Positions 11,206 through 22,085 of a stretch of 64,000 bases of DNA are shown piece by piece. Source of the stretch: Panaeolus papilionaceus (Eukaryota > Basidiomycota > Agaricomycetes > Agaricales); assembly GCA_015501605.1 (NCBI GenBank), contig JADNRZ010000035.1, forward strand, positions 264,391 to 328,390, given 5' to 3'. Within the stretch, counting starts at the first letter, position 1. Each line of letters starts with the position of its first letter. The notes beneath the pieces are model-generated. The model had not been told where the DNA came from, did not search any database, and saw nothing but the letters and a program-made list of their open reading frames with translations. The translations under genes and the position numbers were made by a program.

Positions 11206-13150
11206 ATGTCCTTCCCCACAACACTCCTTCCATGTATCCCAGAGGCTTCTTCGCGATACCTCCCACCCTCAAAGCGGTGCGTTGCCGTTTTCGGCCGTAG
11301 CTATCTTATCGTATGCTCAATTTTTGTCTCAGAGTTCTACAAGAGGAGAGGCTTATACCGCCAGCCATGTTTTCTTCGAAATCGCATTCACTGTAAGTCA
11401 CTGCTGCCTCGGAATCACAGAAATTGCATAATGACACGGAAATATCCAGGCGCCTGTACGAAAGCGTTAGTTGGATGAAGTCCGTCCATCCTGAAGGAAC
11501 CGTCTATTTCTACAAGACGCTGCCAAAATCCGAAGATGGTCCTAGTCTTGACATTGTAGCCGATGACGATGCTCAGGATCCCGTAATTGGAGCGCGGTTG
11601 ACGAAATGGGCCCAAATTATTAGGACACTTGTTCGGGACGATAAAGCATCCCTGGTGCACCAGGGACATCTGGAGCTCTATCTCAAAGTCGACGAGGACG
11701 ACCTTTGCTGTTATTATTTGGTAGATCGCAGGGCGAAAACCATCTTCTTCCTCGAAAAGCACTCTTCCGCAGACCTTGACCTTGGATCCATCGTTTCAGA
11801 CGATCACCTGAGTACGTAGCTGGTTACACCAGAATTTTTTGAGGACGACAGCTAATCAGATTCTTTTACTCAGGACTCTCTCTCGAACGTCAATTCTGGA
11901 TCCATACAGAGTTCTTCCCGAACCACTTCGGAGGCATCTCGAGGCGAGAACTTGACGAATTGACCGGCCAATTTAGGCACAGTAATACTGGTGTGTTCCG
12001 TTAACACATGTGCGAAGTGATTGTTTCCGAGTTTCTAGTTCATTAGATCAAATCACTTCTCGCACATCCACGTTCCTTTATGGGCTCGAGAAGTGTCGCT
12101 CGATCATACCCGTCCTTGAACGTATTCGTGAACAACACCCCCCTACCCAAAATATTGATAGTGGCTACGATGTCGCTATTATTGGTATGCTGTTTCACCA
12201 TCGTAGTAGCAGTCCATCGCCTTACGATTCACTTCTAGCTCATTTCGCAGATATTCTTGGTACGTTTTGTAAGACCCAACTTTATGGAGTTACAGTGATC
12301 CACCGGTCCTTGGCACAGCACCACTCCTTGGCACAAATCGCTATTCTGACCTCAATTTCTCTCCGTTTCCTCTGAAACTTTGCATGTGGCTTGATATATA
12401 TGTCAGCTATTATGCCTTTGAATATGGAGCATATACAATATCTTGTTGTTGTAATATTTTAAGTTTAATAGCGAAAAACTTTGCTTTTTTGGCAAATTTG
12501 TGATATATGGTATGTTTGGAAGCTGATTTTGCTAATTTTTTTTTACAACCATAATGATATACATGCCTTTAACAAGCTTGAAGTGTTAATTGGATACTAC
12601 AACTGCTCCCAAGATAAAAATATCACAACGGCAAGACAGTGTTTCGAGACTGGGTTGTAGTGATGGGACATCAAAAACCATCAATCCATCATATCTTAGT
12701 GTCGTGCTCAAACCCTGATTCCAACCCGTGAAAGACGTCCCTTGGCTCGGCCATCACTTGCCGCTGTCAAAATCTTTGACGGCCGTCTGTGTCAAGGAGT
12801 GGTTTTTGTTTCAATTCATATCCAGATAATATTTTGCTTCGATTCACACTATTTTTGCTTGTATCACTCTCGTATTTCTACAGTATGTTCATTATATGTA
12901 TAAGACTTGGCTTGTAAAATTTCATTGCGAAATATTGACATGGCGTGTTGCTATTTTAAAATTAAATTTCACTGTGCCAAGGACCAGTGGATCACTGTAT
13001 ACTAACCTTAGTACATTAGCCCACACGCGCATCCAAATCCACTACGGCGAAGAGACATGTCGTCAAGACCGCCACACTCCCATCATCGCAGAGGTAACGC
13101 ATGATTCTGAATCGACCTTTCTAGAGTTGTATCTCATGTTCGTGATTTAA
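11206..13150 (+). pseudogene. WW-type basidiomycete protein gene interrupted by a MITE
   Basis: ATG at 11206 starts a short first exon. The exon from about 11424 encodes W-x-PEGTVYFYK and, later, LCCYYLVDRRAKTIFFLE. This is the pattern of an agaricomycete protein family with WW-like segments. Exons from 11873 (QFWIHTEFFP) and 12051 (DQITSRTSTFLYG) follow with good splice sites. At 12293 a TA-flanked inverted-repeat element begins. Beyond it, 13000-13090 encodes RIQIHYGEETCRQDR, which fits the expected continuation of the family. I infer that one gene was split by the insertion, which probably inactivated it. Function of the family is unknown to me. Confidence 0.55.
12293..12997. mobile_element. 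TA-flanked MITE (pogo/mariner-like)
   Basis: A 705-bp AT-rich element. Its ends are 26-bp inverted repeats with one mismatch, starting cagtgatccac at 12293 and ending gtggatcactg at 12997. It is flanked on both sides by TA (12291-12292 and 12998-12999). A TA target and CAGT-type termini fit Tc1/mariner-pogo MITEs. It carries no transposase frame. It lies inside the WW-type gene. Confidence 0.8.
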
Positions 13151-13192
13151 AAGATTCGGTCGCCATGGCGCTACGTACAGCGGCTATTTGGG

Positions 13193-14388
13193 ATGGAAAA
13201 GAATGCAGAGACAAGATCCTCTCGTCAAGCTCACCACCATCGCAATAGTGGGTTCAGGTACGATCCTCCACGTCTAATGAACAATAGTGTTAAACGATTC
13301 CACATTTTATGCCGTATCAACAGCGCACCTGAACCCACCACGACTGCTAGTGGTAGTGCCCAAAACTCTCCTCAAAGGGTTACGCTCACCACGATAACTG
13401 ATACTGATGACATTTTGCTGTGCGAATTCTACCTTTTATTCTGTGGGCTATCTCATAAATTATTGACATAGCATCGTAGGCCCCGCCGGTGTTGGAAAAA
13501 CTACTGTATGTCTTTTACTCCCAATACAAATATCCGGCTATTTTACACATTGCGCACATAGTTTATCAATTCGTTCGCTGGCGGGCAAGCCACCGGGCTC
13601 ACTGTTGGCCATGATCTTGGAGCAATGACAACGGAGGTCTCTTGCATCAGGTTGCCCATCATCGACAGCGCTGGAGGACAGCGGTCTGTTGTTTTGGTCG
13701 ATACTCCAGGATTCGATCATGATAAACTTTCGGACTCGGCAGTTTTGGAGCTCATTGCAGGTTGGTTGAAAAAGTTGTAAGTGCCTTAATCGCCTCCTTT
13801 CGTGGCTTCTTGTTGATAAATGTACATGTCAGGTATCGCAGTGGAAGGTTCCTTTCTGGAGTGATATATTTGGAGCGCGCGACAGACATACGTTTCACCA
13901 AAAGTTCATCCCGCAATCTCAATATATTTCGCCAATGTTACGGAGGATTGGGGCATAACCACCTGGCACTAGTAACTACGAACTGGAATGAGGTTCACGA
14001 TGACGATGTAGAACTCTCGAGGGCAAATGATCGAGAGAGATTTCTCGAGTCGGAGCCCTGGGCATTCTTTCTCAAAAACACCAACCCAGCCTACGTTGGA
14101 AGGTTTGATATGACCACCCCGGCAAGTGCACAAGCGGACGCAACTCGAGTCGTGGAGCAGCTTATACAGGCACGCTCCGACGAAAATCGTCTGAAACTGC
14201 AAATTCAGGTGGAAATGGTGGATCGGGGCATTTCTCTTCCCAGAACACAAGCTGGGAAGCTGGCGTTTGATAAAAAGGAGACGATGGAATATTATTCACG
14301 CAAGTTTTGCAAGCATCTCAAACTTCGCAAAGGGAATGCAAGAGATTGTTCCAACGGACAGTCAGGGACATCTCGGATCGACGGATAA
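13193..14388 (+). CDS. P-loop GTPase, I/J type (copy 1)
   Basis: Exons 13193-13257, 13324-13419, 13472-13505, 13562-13776 and 13833-14388 join in phase to give 321 aa. About 54 residues of variable N-terminus precede the P-loop GPAGVGKTT (34-nt exon). FINSFAGG and VDTPGFDHD follow, then LSGVIYLERATDIRF and TTNWNE at the G4 position. The helical C-terminus has LPRTQAGKLAF. The gene is about 96-97% identical by eye to 20883-22085. A 285-bp insertion at 14348 changed its last residues. It is predicted to be an AIG1/IAN-like GTP-binding switch; partners are unknown. The start ATG is conserved in both copies. Confidence 0.8.
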
Positions 14389-14632
14389 GTAATCGTATGC
14401 TGCAGGGCATATCTTATCTTTCATTATCTTTCATTCTCTTTATTTCACCAACGGACATTTGTAGAGTACAACCGACGTTTTTTATAAGAGTAGTATATAT
14501 TCTTCTAGTTCTTGTGTACTCACCCCAGTCAAACATACCCCGACTGAGGTGAGCCATTTTCATATTCGCCTTTCTGACAATTCCTGTAGTCTATTTCTAT
14601 TACTTTACAGGACTCGGTTAACCTGGTTCGAC
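14348..14632. mobile_element. 285-bp insertion at the 3' end of a GTPase gene
   Basis: The sequence agagatt occurs at 14341-14347 and again at 14633-14639. The related sequence at 23875-23890 runs straight through (agagattagtttgc). This looks like an insertion with a 7-bp target duplication. It supplies new C-terminal codons and the stop for the gene at 13193. Terminal inverted repeats are weak at best (gttccaac against gtcgaacc), so the element type is unknown. Confidence 0.5.
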
Positions 14633-15070
14633 AGAGATTAGTTTGCATCATCGAGTTGTCGTTTAACATGTGTATATCACCAATTGAATTTTCTTATTGT
14701 AGATTATTTTGCTCAGTGGCAGCGTGTCTGAGTGGAAGCTGAGATTCAGTGGCCTGGCTCAAATAAACTCGTGATGTTGACCGAGGCTTGACACTCTGCC
14801 TGACGGCCCCGAAAGATTAGGTTTATGGCTATCAGGTCACAAGTGTTGAAGAGCTGTCGCCCTTTTTGCATGGAGGTCCGACACTTTTTCCACTCGACAT
14901 TGTTACGGCAGGAATCCATATCTAAGCTTCCAATATCTTGAGTGGAAGACAAAAAAAAACACAGGAACTGAACCGGCTACATAACGGTTGGGAATCACTT
15001 ATGACCCATCTTCCTCATTCCTGTATTTTTGTGTATCTCATTCTGTTATTACAACTGAAGCCAAGACGGT
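14633..15070. repeat. Spacer segment duplicated at 23.88-24.27 kb
   Basis: It contains the same run of landmarks as 23880-24270, with scattered differences and indels: tcgagttgtcgtttaacatg, gaagctgagattcag, tcacttatgacccatcttcc. It carries no gene. It marks the junction between an I/J-type gene and a type II/type I region in both copies of the ancestral block. Confidence 0.8.
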
Positions 15071-15149
15071 TGCAAAGCTTAGTCTTGCTTGAGCCTACGG
15101 AACCCACGATACTATTGAATGTTCATTGAGATATCTAGTGACACATGAT

Positions 15150-15870
15150 TTGCTTGCTCACCAATGACACCATCCCCTTTCATTTATTCTGGTAAGGCAC
15201 ACCGAGTCTCGGTTATCCACTTCTGTTCCGTCAGTTCAAAGGCGTCGTCAGAAGATATTTTAGCAGTTAGACGAGAGCAAGTGTTATATTTACCTTAGAG
15301 TCCCATTGCTGGAGAACGCATCGCCTTCCATAGCAGACCTGCGACAAGAGCTGTCCTGCTACACCGAAGTCCCCACCACAGATATCCGGTAAGCCGTTCG
15401 TTATGCTGAGGGATTTGGCCTCCTGTTTCTCCGTCTGCAAATTACTACTCGGGATGGTTAATATCAAGCCTTTCCACGTCGAATAAAAACAATGACCTTA
15501 CCTGACACTTGTATCTTTTGAGCGAGGGGAAGCCAGTATCCATCCGGCAACAGGTTGCGCAATCTGAGCTGGCAAGCTAAGTTGCAGGCTGCATATCTGC
15601 GATTAACGCCGTGATTTCCTCGATCAGCTCCTGGTGTTCATTGCTCAGGATAGCGCGGACTTGTTGCAATTTGTCAGTTCGAAGAGCGCGACTGAGTTGC
15701 GCTACTGCCTCTTGACGACTCTGAAGAACCTCGTCCAATTTTCTGTACATCTTGCGGCCGACCTTCGTGTGCGGAGATCTCTCTGATATGCGACGAGCGC
15801 AACTGGAGTTCTTGTTGCTTTTGCTTCAAGTTTGGAGGAGCTACGACCTAGATTCATGCAAGGAGATCAG
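15150..15870 (-). pseudogene. Relict of type II start and type I GTPase C-terminus
   Basis: On the minus strand, 15870-15590 matches the type I coiled-coil region: the LRPHTK.GRKMY-like segment, then the leucine-rich helices, ending near MQPATLACQ. Sequence homologous to the extreme tail of the type I gene continues to about 15260. About 15240-15150 resembles the start of a type II gene. The P-loop, G3 and G4 exons are absent and the frame is broken. It is the decayed counterpart of 24.4-26.8 kb. Confidence 0.7.
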
Positions 15871-16709
15871 CATTTTAACGTATGTGATCATGAGGTCGTT
15901 GTTGCTAGTCGGGAGAGGCCACGCAGTGATAAAGGCGATAAAGGCGGAACTATACTAACAAGAGTTGTGCATACATCAAGGTTGAATAAATTTCAATTTG
16001 ATTCAAGAGTTTCAACTTGAGGTTGACTCATGTATTATATTATACAGATGATGGTGGAATTGGAGAGGATTGGGATTGGGATTGGAGAGGACCGGTGCAC
16101 ACTAACGATACCTTGGATAATCAAGAGAAAGCGGAGAAAGGGAGTTGTCTGGTTGATTCTCCAAGTGTGATCACCAGACGCATCGTTTCCACGGTTATTG
16201 TTGTACTGATCAGTAACTATTCATTCAATATCTGCCTGAAAATCAACCGGAATTTTAATCTGAAAGCAGAATATTCTAAGTATGTATATCAGTGTGTTGA
16301 AATTTTTTTATTTATTTGTAGGACGGCACACAGAGAGTCAGAATCTAGCAGCCAACGACGAGACTATGGTGTGGCCTGACCCAGGTTCCAAAACAGGAAA
16401 CGAGCCATGAGCTCAACCCGCTCAATCATTGATAAGCGGGGCTCAGCTTTAGGTGGCTTAGCTCCCGGTTCGAGCCCGCTCTGAGCGGGCCAGCGGCAAC
16501 ACTATCACTCGAGCTATGGTCAACTCTGCCATAACCGATAGCTCTCGCGAGCCACCAAAAGCTATCGGTTATAGGAGGTTATCAGTTATCACAGCGGGTT
16601 TTAGGCCTTGGAAGGCAAATTGGGAGCCACCAAAAGTTATTGGATATTAGAGGTTATCGGATATGACAGCTATCGATTATGACAGAGTTGATTGTAGTTT
16701 CTGAAAGTA
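15871..16709. other. Intergenic, repeat-rich
   Basis: No gene. Segments such as gagcgggccagcggcaacac (near 16490) and ttgcggcaacactagtc (near 17440) suggest a degraded dispersed repeat into which the next MITE inserted. Confidence 0.35.
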
Positions 16710-17373
16710 CAGTAATACACCTGCCCTTTATACACTTTTTGGTAAATTCACATTGTATGTTCTGCACATAATTTCTACTTGACAAAAACTATATATTATG
16801 AAACTAGAACATCGAATACATCGATATGCACAAAAAATATGATGATAGAGTCTGTAATGCTCTTATAATGGCGAGGTTAATTGGAGGACTTGAAATTTAT
16901 GGTTACTGGTCCTTTATACAGTGTGACACAATGGCGTGACAAGCCAAATTTTGGCAGGGAAAGTGACAAATTCTGCCCGTGTGACAGGAGGCAAGCATTA
17001 GGGTCAGATATCACTGTATAAACCAAAATTGTTTTCTAATCTCTGGACGCAATTTTGCCCCTGGATAAACAAAACTTGGCATATGCACTCAAATATATAT
17101 ATACTTCCTTCACTCTGAAAATTATTCTATATAATGGCCTCCTGCGAGCAGTAGGAAGGATATACTCCTTAAAATCTCTGAAATCAGACTTGGCTAATCC
17201 CATCATTTCGGCACCCTACTCAAGCTACATGAAAGGCCTCCAAAAAGTGAGTATCTGAGTAGATTATATAGACTTAGAATAATATATAAACACCCCCAAT
17301 TGCATGAAGCCGAGTCTAAATGGTTTGCAAAATGATTTTTTGTGCTGGTGTATAAAGGACCAGTGTATTATTG
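16710..17373. mobile_element. Second TA-flanked MITE
   Basis: A 664-bp AT-rich element. The left end starts cagtaatacacc and the right end finishes gtgtattattg; the terminal inverted repeats are about 26 bp with about four mismatches. TA flanks both sides (16708-16709, 17374-17375). The inner part of the repeat (gtcctttatacac) recalls ggtccttggcacag in the MITE at 12293, suggesting one superfamily. It carries no transposase frame. Confidence 0.7.
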
Positions 17374-17375
17374 TA

Positions 17376-18077
17376 GCAGCTCGAGTTCAAAGAGCTGTCC
17401 TAATTCGGAACTCGAGCTAGCTTGAGTTCAGCTTGCGGCAACACTAGTCAAAATACGGATTAGATTTGTAATAGTCACGGTCACATCCATGCTAGTCCTT
17501 TCTAAATAACTGATGCGATTAAACAAGTTTAGAAAGTGATAAGATAGTCTGCGACGTAGTACTTAAGTTCACGTTCTCGCTTAGTCGCTATCCTTCCCTT
17601 CTTCGTGTTCATCCTCTCATTCACTCATCGCTCGATAGCGCTCTCGCGCATCAGCTTGAATTTTCTCTTCCCCACCCTTACCACTGTCCCTATTCTTTAT
17701 TCCGCCTTTCTTTCTTGTTTTGATTTCTTAGTTTAAAAATTTCTTCAAAAAATTTTCCTCATTGTCGCATTATATTCTTTACAGACTACATTTGTACTAC
17801 ATACACATGCCTGGTCCGGCTTGAGCTTGGTCCTGGGGGATTGACGTCGCCCCTTCTCATTCTCATCGAGTAGGGTTCGCGTCAGTTTTCCCCTTGCCGG
17901 CGAAAGAGACCGCGGGATCCAAAATCTCACATTTTGCCTGCAACCTCGACAACTCGTAAACTCCCCTTTCCTCAACTCGTCTGTTCCTTCGCTAGTTCCT
18001 TGGGTCTCAAATCTTCTTCTCACATTTGTGCTTCTTGACTCTCTCTCTCTCTCTTATATTCCAACAATCATAGAAAG
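17376..18077. other. Intergenic region
   Basis: Nothing convincing. A pyrimidine-rich tract with ctctctctctctc lies near 18040-18055. The open frame at 17745-18023 on the minus strand shows no family features. Confidence 0.35.
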
Positions 18078-19049
18078 CAGCCTCCTACCCAGGCGATGCT
18101 GGAAGTGCGAGCTGCTTATTAGTTACGAGGGAGAGAATATGAGCGAGTTTAAGGGTTTGAACGTTCAGGCCTAATCGGGATATTCGTACTTCCATCAACG
18201 CCTGGCACAAAACATTTGTAAATACAAGGGTCGCGCACTCGGCAGCTTGACGGCACTGTCAAAAGCAATGATACAATCAGCGCGCAACATTCAGGGGTTG
18301 TCGCGCTATGGCTGAAGAACGCGATGCGCCTCGAATATTTTGGATTATAGTTCGTCTGAACCTAAACTATCTTGTGCTTTCCAAACTCGTCTGGCATGGT
18401 ATCAAAATTAAAAACTTCTACCATTGATGGACTTCACTGTGGTGCACTGAGAAAATGGCTTGTTTGCACATGCCTTCAGCAAATCAAGATGTACTAACCC
18501 CTAGCAAGCTGGTCAACTAGCAAACCAGCAATATTAGAGTGCTAGCCGAACACAAGATCTCCATTCAAATTGTATATGTGATATTCCTGCGAAAGAATCA
18601 AAGAATGATGCGACGAGAGGTTGTTTGTGGTGGGATTGAGTGCATACCTTCAACAAAGGTGAAGTTCAGAAATTGTGAAGAATTTTTGGAAATTTTCTCT
18701 GATTCATTGAATCTGTATGAAGGTTATTTTAGAGTAAGACAATTTGAAAAGTAATCACTCTAACCTAACCCCAAGCTCTTGATTCGAAGGATCCTCTAGC
18801 TAGCGCAGTCACAGGCAAGTCACAAATTTCTTGACAGATCTCATCATTGCTTCGACAGTGCCGTCAAGCTGCCGGGTGCGCGACCCTTGTAATTACAAAT
18901 GTTTTGTGCCAGGCGTTGATCATCACGGTTGATGGAAGTACGAGTATCCCGATTAGGCCTGAACGTTCAAACCCTTAAACTCGCTCATATTCTCTCCCTC
19001 GTAACTAATAAGCAGATCGCACTTCCAACATCGGCTGGGTAGGAGGCTG
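18078..19049. mobile_element. Foldback MULE-like element with 9-bp target duplication
   Basis: A 972-bp element with inverted arms of about 200 bp: 18078 to about 18274, and about 18845-19049. The arms start cagcctcctaccca and end tgggtaggaggctg. They are almost identical except for about 11 extra bases in the right arm. The 9-bp sequence catagaaag flanks both ends (18069-18077 and 19050-19058). Long TIRs plus a 9-bp duplication are the signature of Mutator-like elements. The core (18280-18840) has no transposase frame, so it is non-autonomous. Confidence 0.85.
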
Positions 19050-19231
19050 CATAGAAAGTACATGTAGATTAGCCGAGATAAATATATAGGTGAACTATAC
19101 TAATGGTATAGTATAAGGAAGTAGCATAAATGCAATGGTAATAAAACCAGAGGAATTGAAAGAGAGCAGATATTGATTTTCACGGTTGCATGATAAGGAA
19201 ATACATGACATGATATAGAGAGACTTGGGAA

Positions 19232-20395
19232 CTAGAGGCAGAAAAAGATTCTAACATGTACCGCAACAGATTTTCTGAATTTGAAAAATGAAAGCAACTT
19301 TGGAACGAAGCCAATCTTCACTTCTCCCATCTCCTTTAGAGTTTGCTCGATTTCCTGTTCCTTTTTCCTTCTTTTCTCCACCATGCTTGGGTCGTTAGGA
19401 TCTGTGCCTCCATCTTGGAGAATTTTGAGCTCCTGACTTTGCTTTCGAAGCCGATCCTGGAGTACATCATACAAAACCTTGCCGGCGTCCGTGTTTTTTA
19501 TCTGTTTCCCGAGGACAACCGATTCCTCTTGCAGATGCGACAACTGTCTACATTTTTCTTCTTCGACAACCCTTGCGAGAATCGTATTCGCACTCCTAGA
19601 CGTATTATCAAATTTTTCTATGCGTGTACCTCGATCCATCAGATCCTGTGGATAATATCAGCTACGTGTCAACATCATCGCTGAACATTCAAGGGAGGGG
19701 GCCCGGCGGTTGAAACTAGATACCTTCCAGTGCGTTGTCTTCAACTCCTCGTATCGGCTCTCCTTTTTTTCCTTGGCTACATTCGGCTTGTCCCACATAG
19801 TGGTTACCATGATTATCTTCCTCGCCGCCTCCTCTCCGCAAAGCTGCCGAAACATTTGAAGGTTATGAATCGCGGTTCCTGTAACACGATTATCCGTGAT
19901 ACGATGCAGGTAGAGAATTCCGGCAAGCAAGGTCTTGCGCTTTCCGTACCTGAATGCTTAAAGGTCAATTAATGAACCTCTTATTTGCATAAATAACTCA
20001 CCAATCGCTTAGCAACCTACTGGTTGTCTTCAAAACGTCCACGTCTGGAAGATCCGTATGATCAAACCCCGGAGTATCGATAAGGACGACGCGATCGCCA
20101 TAAAGAGCATGGTTCTTCATCCTGTAAGCTGTGACTTCCTTGGTTTTTGACGTCGTTTGGTTACTCGATATCGTCCAACTTGTGTCAAAAAAATGACTTA
20201 TGAACTACCAAGATTCGTAGTCAAAGCGTGCATGGAAACTTCAAAGACTTAAAACGACTTACGCTACTTTTACCAGTGCCCGTGGCACCCATGATTCTGG
20301 TTTTATATGAGCAAAGTGCTGATCTATTCTGACTCGTATGGGAAGACTGACAGAATTACAATGTCGCTTTCTTTCGCAATGAATGCATCCGCCAT
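19232..20395 (-). CDS. H-type P-loop GTPase, intact
   Basis: Exons 20352-20395, 20263-20296, 20002-20204, 19724-19949 and 19232-19645 join in phase to give 306 aa. The short N-terminus ends ESDIVIL. The 34-nt exon gives GATGTGKSS. VLIDTPGFDH is G3. LLAGILYLHRITDNR and TTMWDK follow. The C-terminal 135 residues are a charged coiled-coil with TDAGKVLYDVL, then a basic/aromatic end (SFFKFRKSV) that might touch membranes. An alternative last intron near 19255 would shorten the tail. The decayed paralogue lies at 9174-10348. It is divergently arranged with the gene at 20883. Confidence 0.8.
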
Positions 20396-20882
20396 TGGAA
20401 TGATGTTTTGGGCTAGTAAGAAGATTGTAAAGATTATGAGGAGAGAAAGACACTTTGATTCGACGATTGACACACTCGTTTCTACGTTGGGAGATTTCTA
20501 CGACTATGGGCTTACCACGTTGCATAAGCATGCACAGCGCCGTCACGCCTGTCACAAACAAGTCTGTACTTTATATTACTCCCTCCATTTGTTCAAACTA
20601 CATTAGGCTCGTGAACCGGCTCGTTAGTTTCCACAGGAAGCAAGTTCGAACTCGAAACCTTAGGACAAGAAGTTCACGATTTGTAATCCTGATTCGGCAG
20701 AGCCGTTCACAATATTTTACCAACTCCATAAGTAAACTCCACTCAACACTAGACGGCGACAGTACAGCCACTACCCGCCTCATGTCCACCACGTTCAGCA
20801 CGGTTCTATCACATTCAAGACAATCATTGTTTCTGACCAACATAACTCCCATCTGAGCTCTTCGACCCAAGTGCCATCTGGG

Positions 20883-22085
20883 ATGGAAAGGAATGCAGAG
20901 ATAAGATCCTCCCGTCAAGCTTACCGCGATCCCGATGGGGTGTTCAGGTACGATCCTCCACGTCTGATGAACAACAGTGTTAAACGATTCCACATTTTAT
21001 TCCGTATCAACAGCGCACCTGAACCCACCACGACTGCTAGTGGTAGTGCCCAAAACCCTCCTCAAAGGGTTACGCTCACCACGATAACTCGTTCCGATTC
21101 CATTCTTCTGTGCGAATTCCACCTATTATTCTGTGTGATACATATCTCATAAATTATTGACATAGCATCGTAGGCCCCAACGGTGTTGGAAAAACTACTG
21201 TATGTCTTTTACTCCCAATACAAATATCCGGCTATTTTACACATTGCGCACATAGTTTATCAATTCGTTCGCTGGCGGGCAAGTCACCGGGCTCACTGTT
21301 GGCCATGATCTTGGAGCAATGACAACGGAGGTCTCTTGCATCAGGTTGCCCATCATCGACAGTGCTGGAGGACAGCGGTCTGTTGTTTTGGTCGATACTC
21401 CAGGATTCGATCATGATAAACTTTCGGACTCGGCAGTTTTGGAGCTCATTACAGATTGGTTGGTAAAGTTGTAAGTGCCTTGACCGCCTCCTTTCGTGGC
21501 TTCTTGTTGATAAATGTACATGTCAGGTATCGTAGTAGAAGGTTCCTTTCTGGAGTGATATATTTGGAGCGCGCGACAGACATACGTTTCACCAAAAGTT
21601 CATCCCGCAACCTCAATATATTTCGCCAATTTTATGGAGGATTGGGGCATAACCACCTGGCACTAGTAACTACGAACTGGAATGAGGTTCAAGGTGACGA
21701 TGTAGAACTCTCGAGGGCAAACGATCGAGAGAGATTTCTCGAGTCGGAGCCCTGGGCATTCTTTCTCAAAAACACCAACCCGGCCTACGTTGGAAGGTTT
21801 GATATGACCACCCCGGCAAGTGCACAAGCGGACGCAACTCGAGTCGTGGAGCAGCTTATACAGGCACGCTCCGACGAAAATCGTCTGAAACTGCAAATTC
21901 AGGTGGAAATGGTGGATCGGGGCATTTCTCTTCCCAGAACACAAGCTGGGAAGCTGGCGTTTGATACAAAGGAGACGTTGGGATATTACATACGCAAGCT
22001 TTGCAAGCATCTCAAGCTTCGCAAAGGGAATGCAAGAGTCTTTGAGATGCGTGATTCCGTCAACGCGCGTCCTAAATCCGGATGA
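20883..22085 (+). CDS. P-loop GTPase, I/J type (copy 2)
   Basis: Exons 20883-20947, 21014-21109, 21166-21199, 21256-21470 and 21527-22085 give 322 aa, with exon lengths equal to those at 13193-14388 except the last. It has P-loop GPNGVGKTT, VDTPGFDHD, TTNWNE and LPRTQAGKLAF. The last residues (...VFEMRDSVNARPKSG) differ completely from copy 1, because the two copies lose homology at about 22030. Most substitutions between the copies are silent or conservative, as far as I checked by eye. This suggests a recent duplication or gene conversion with the protein still in use. Confidence 0.8.

Noticed and set aside
18539..18754. Possible protein inside the foldback element
   Set aside because: 71 residues with no transposase motif; the element looks non-autonomous.
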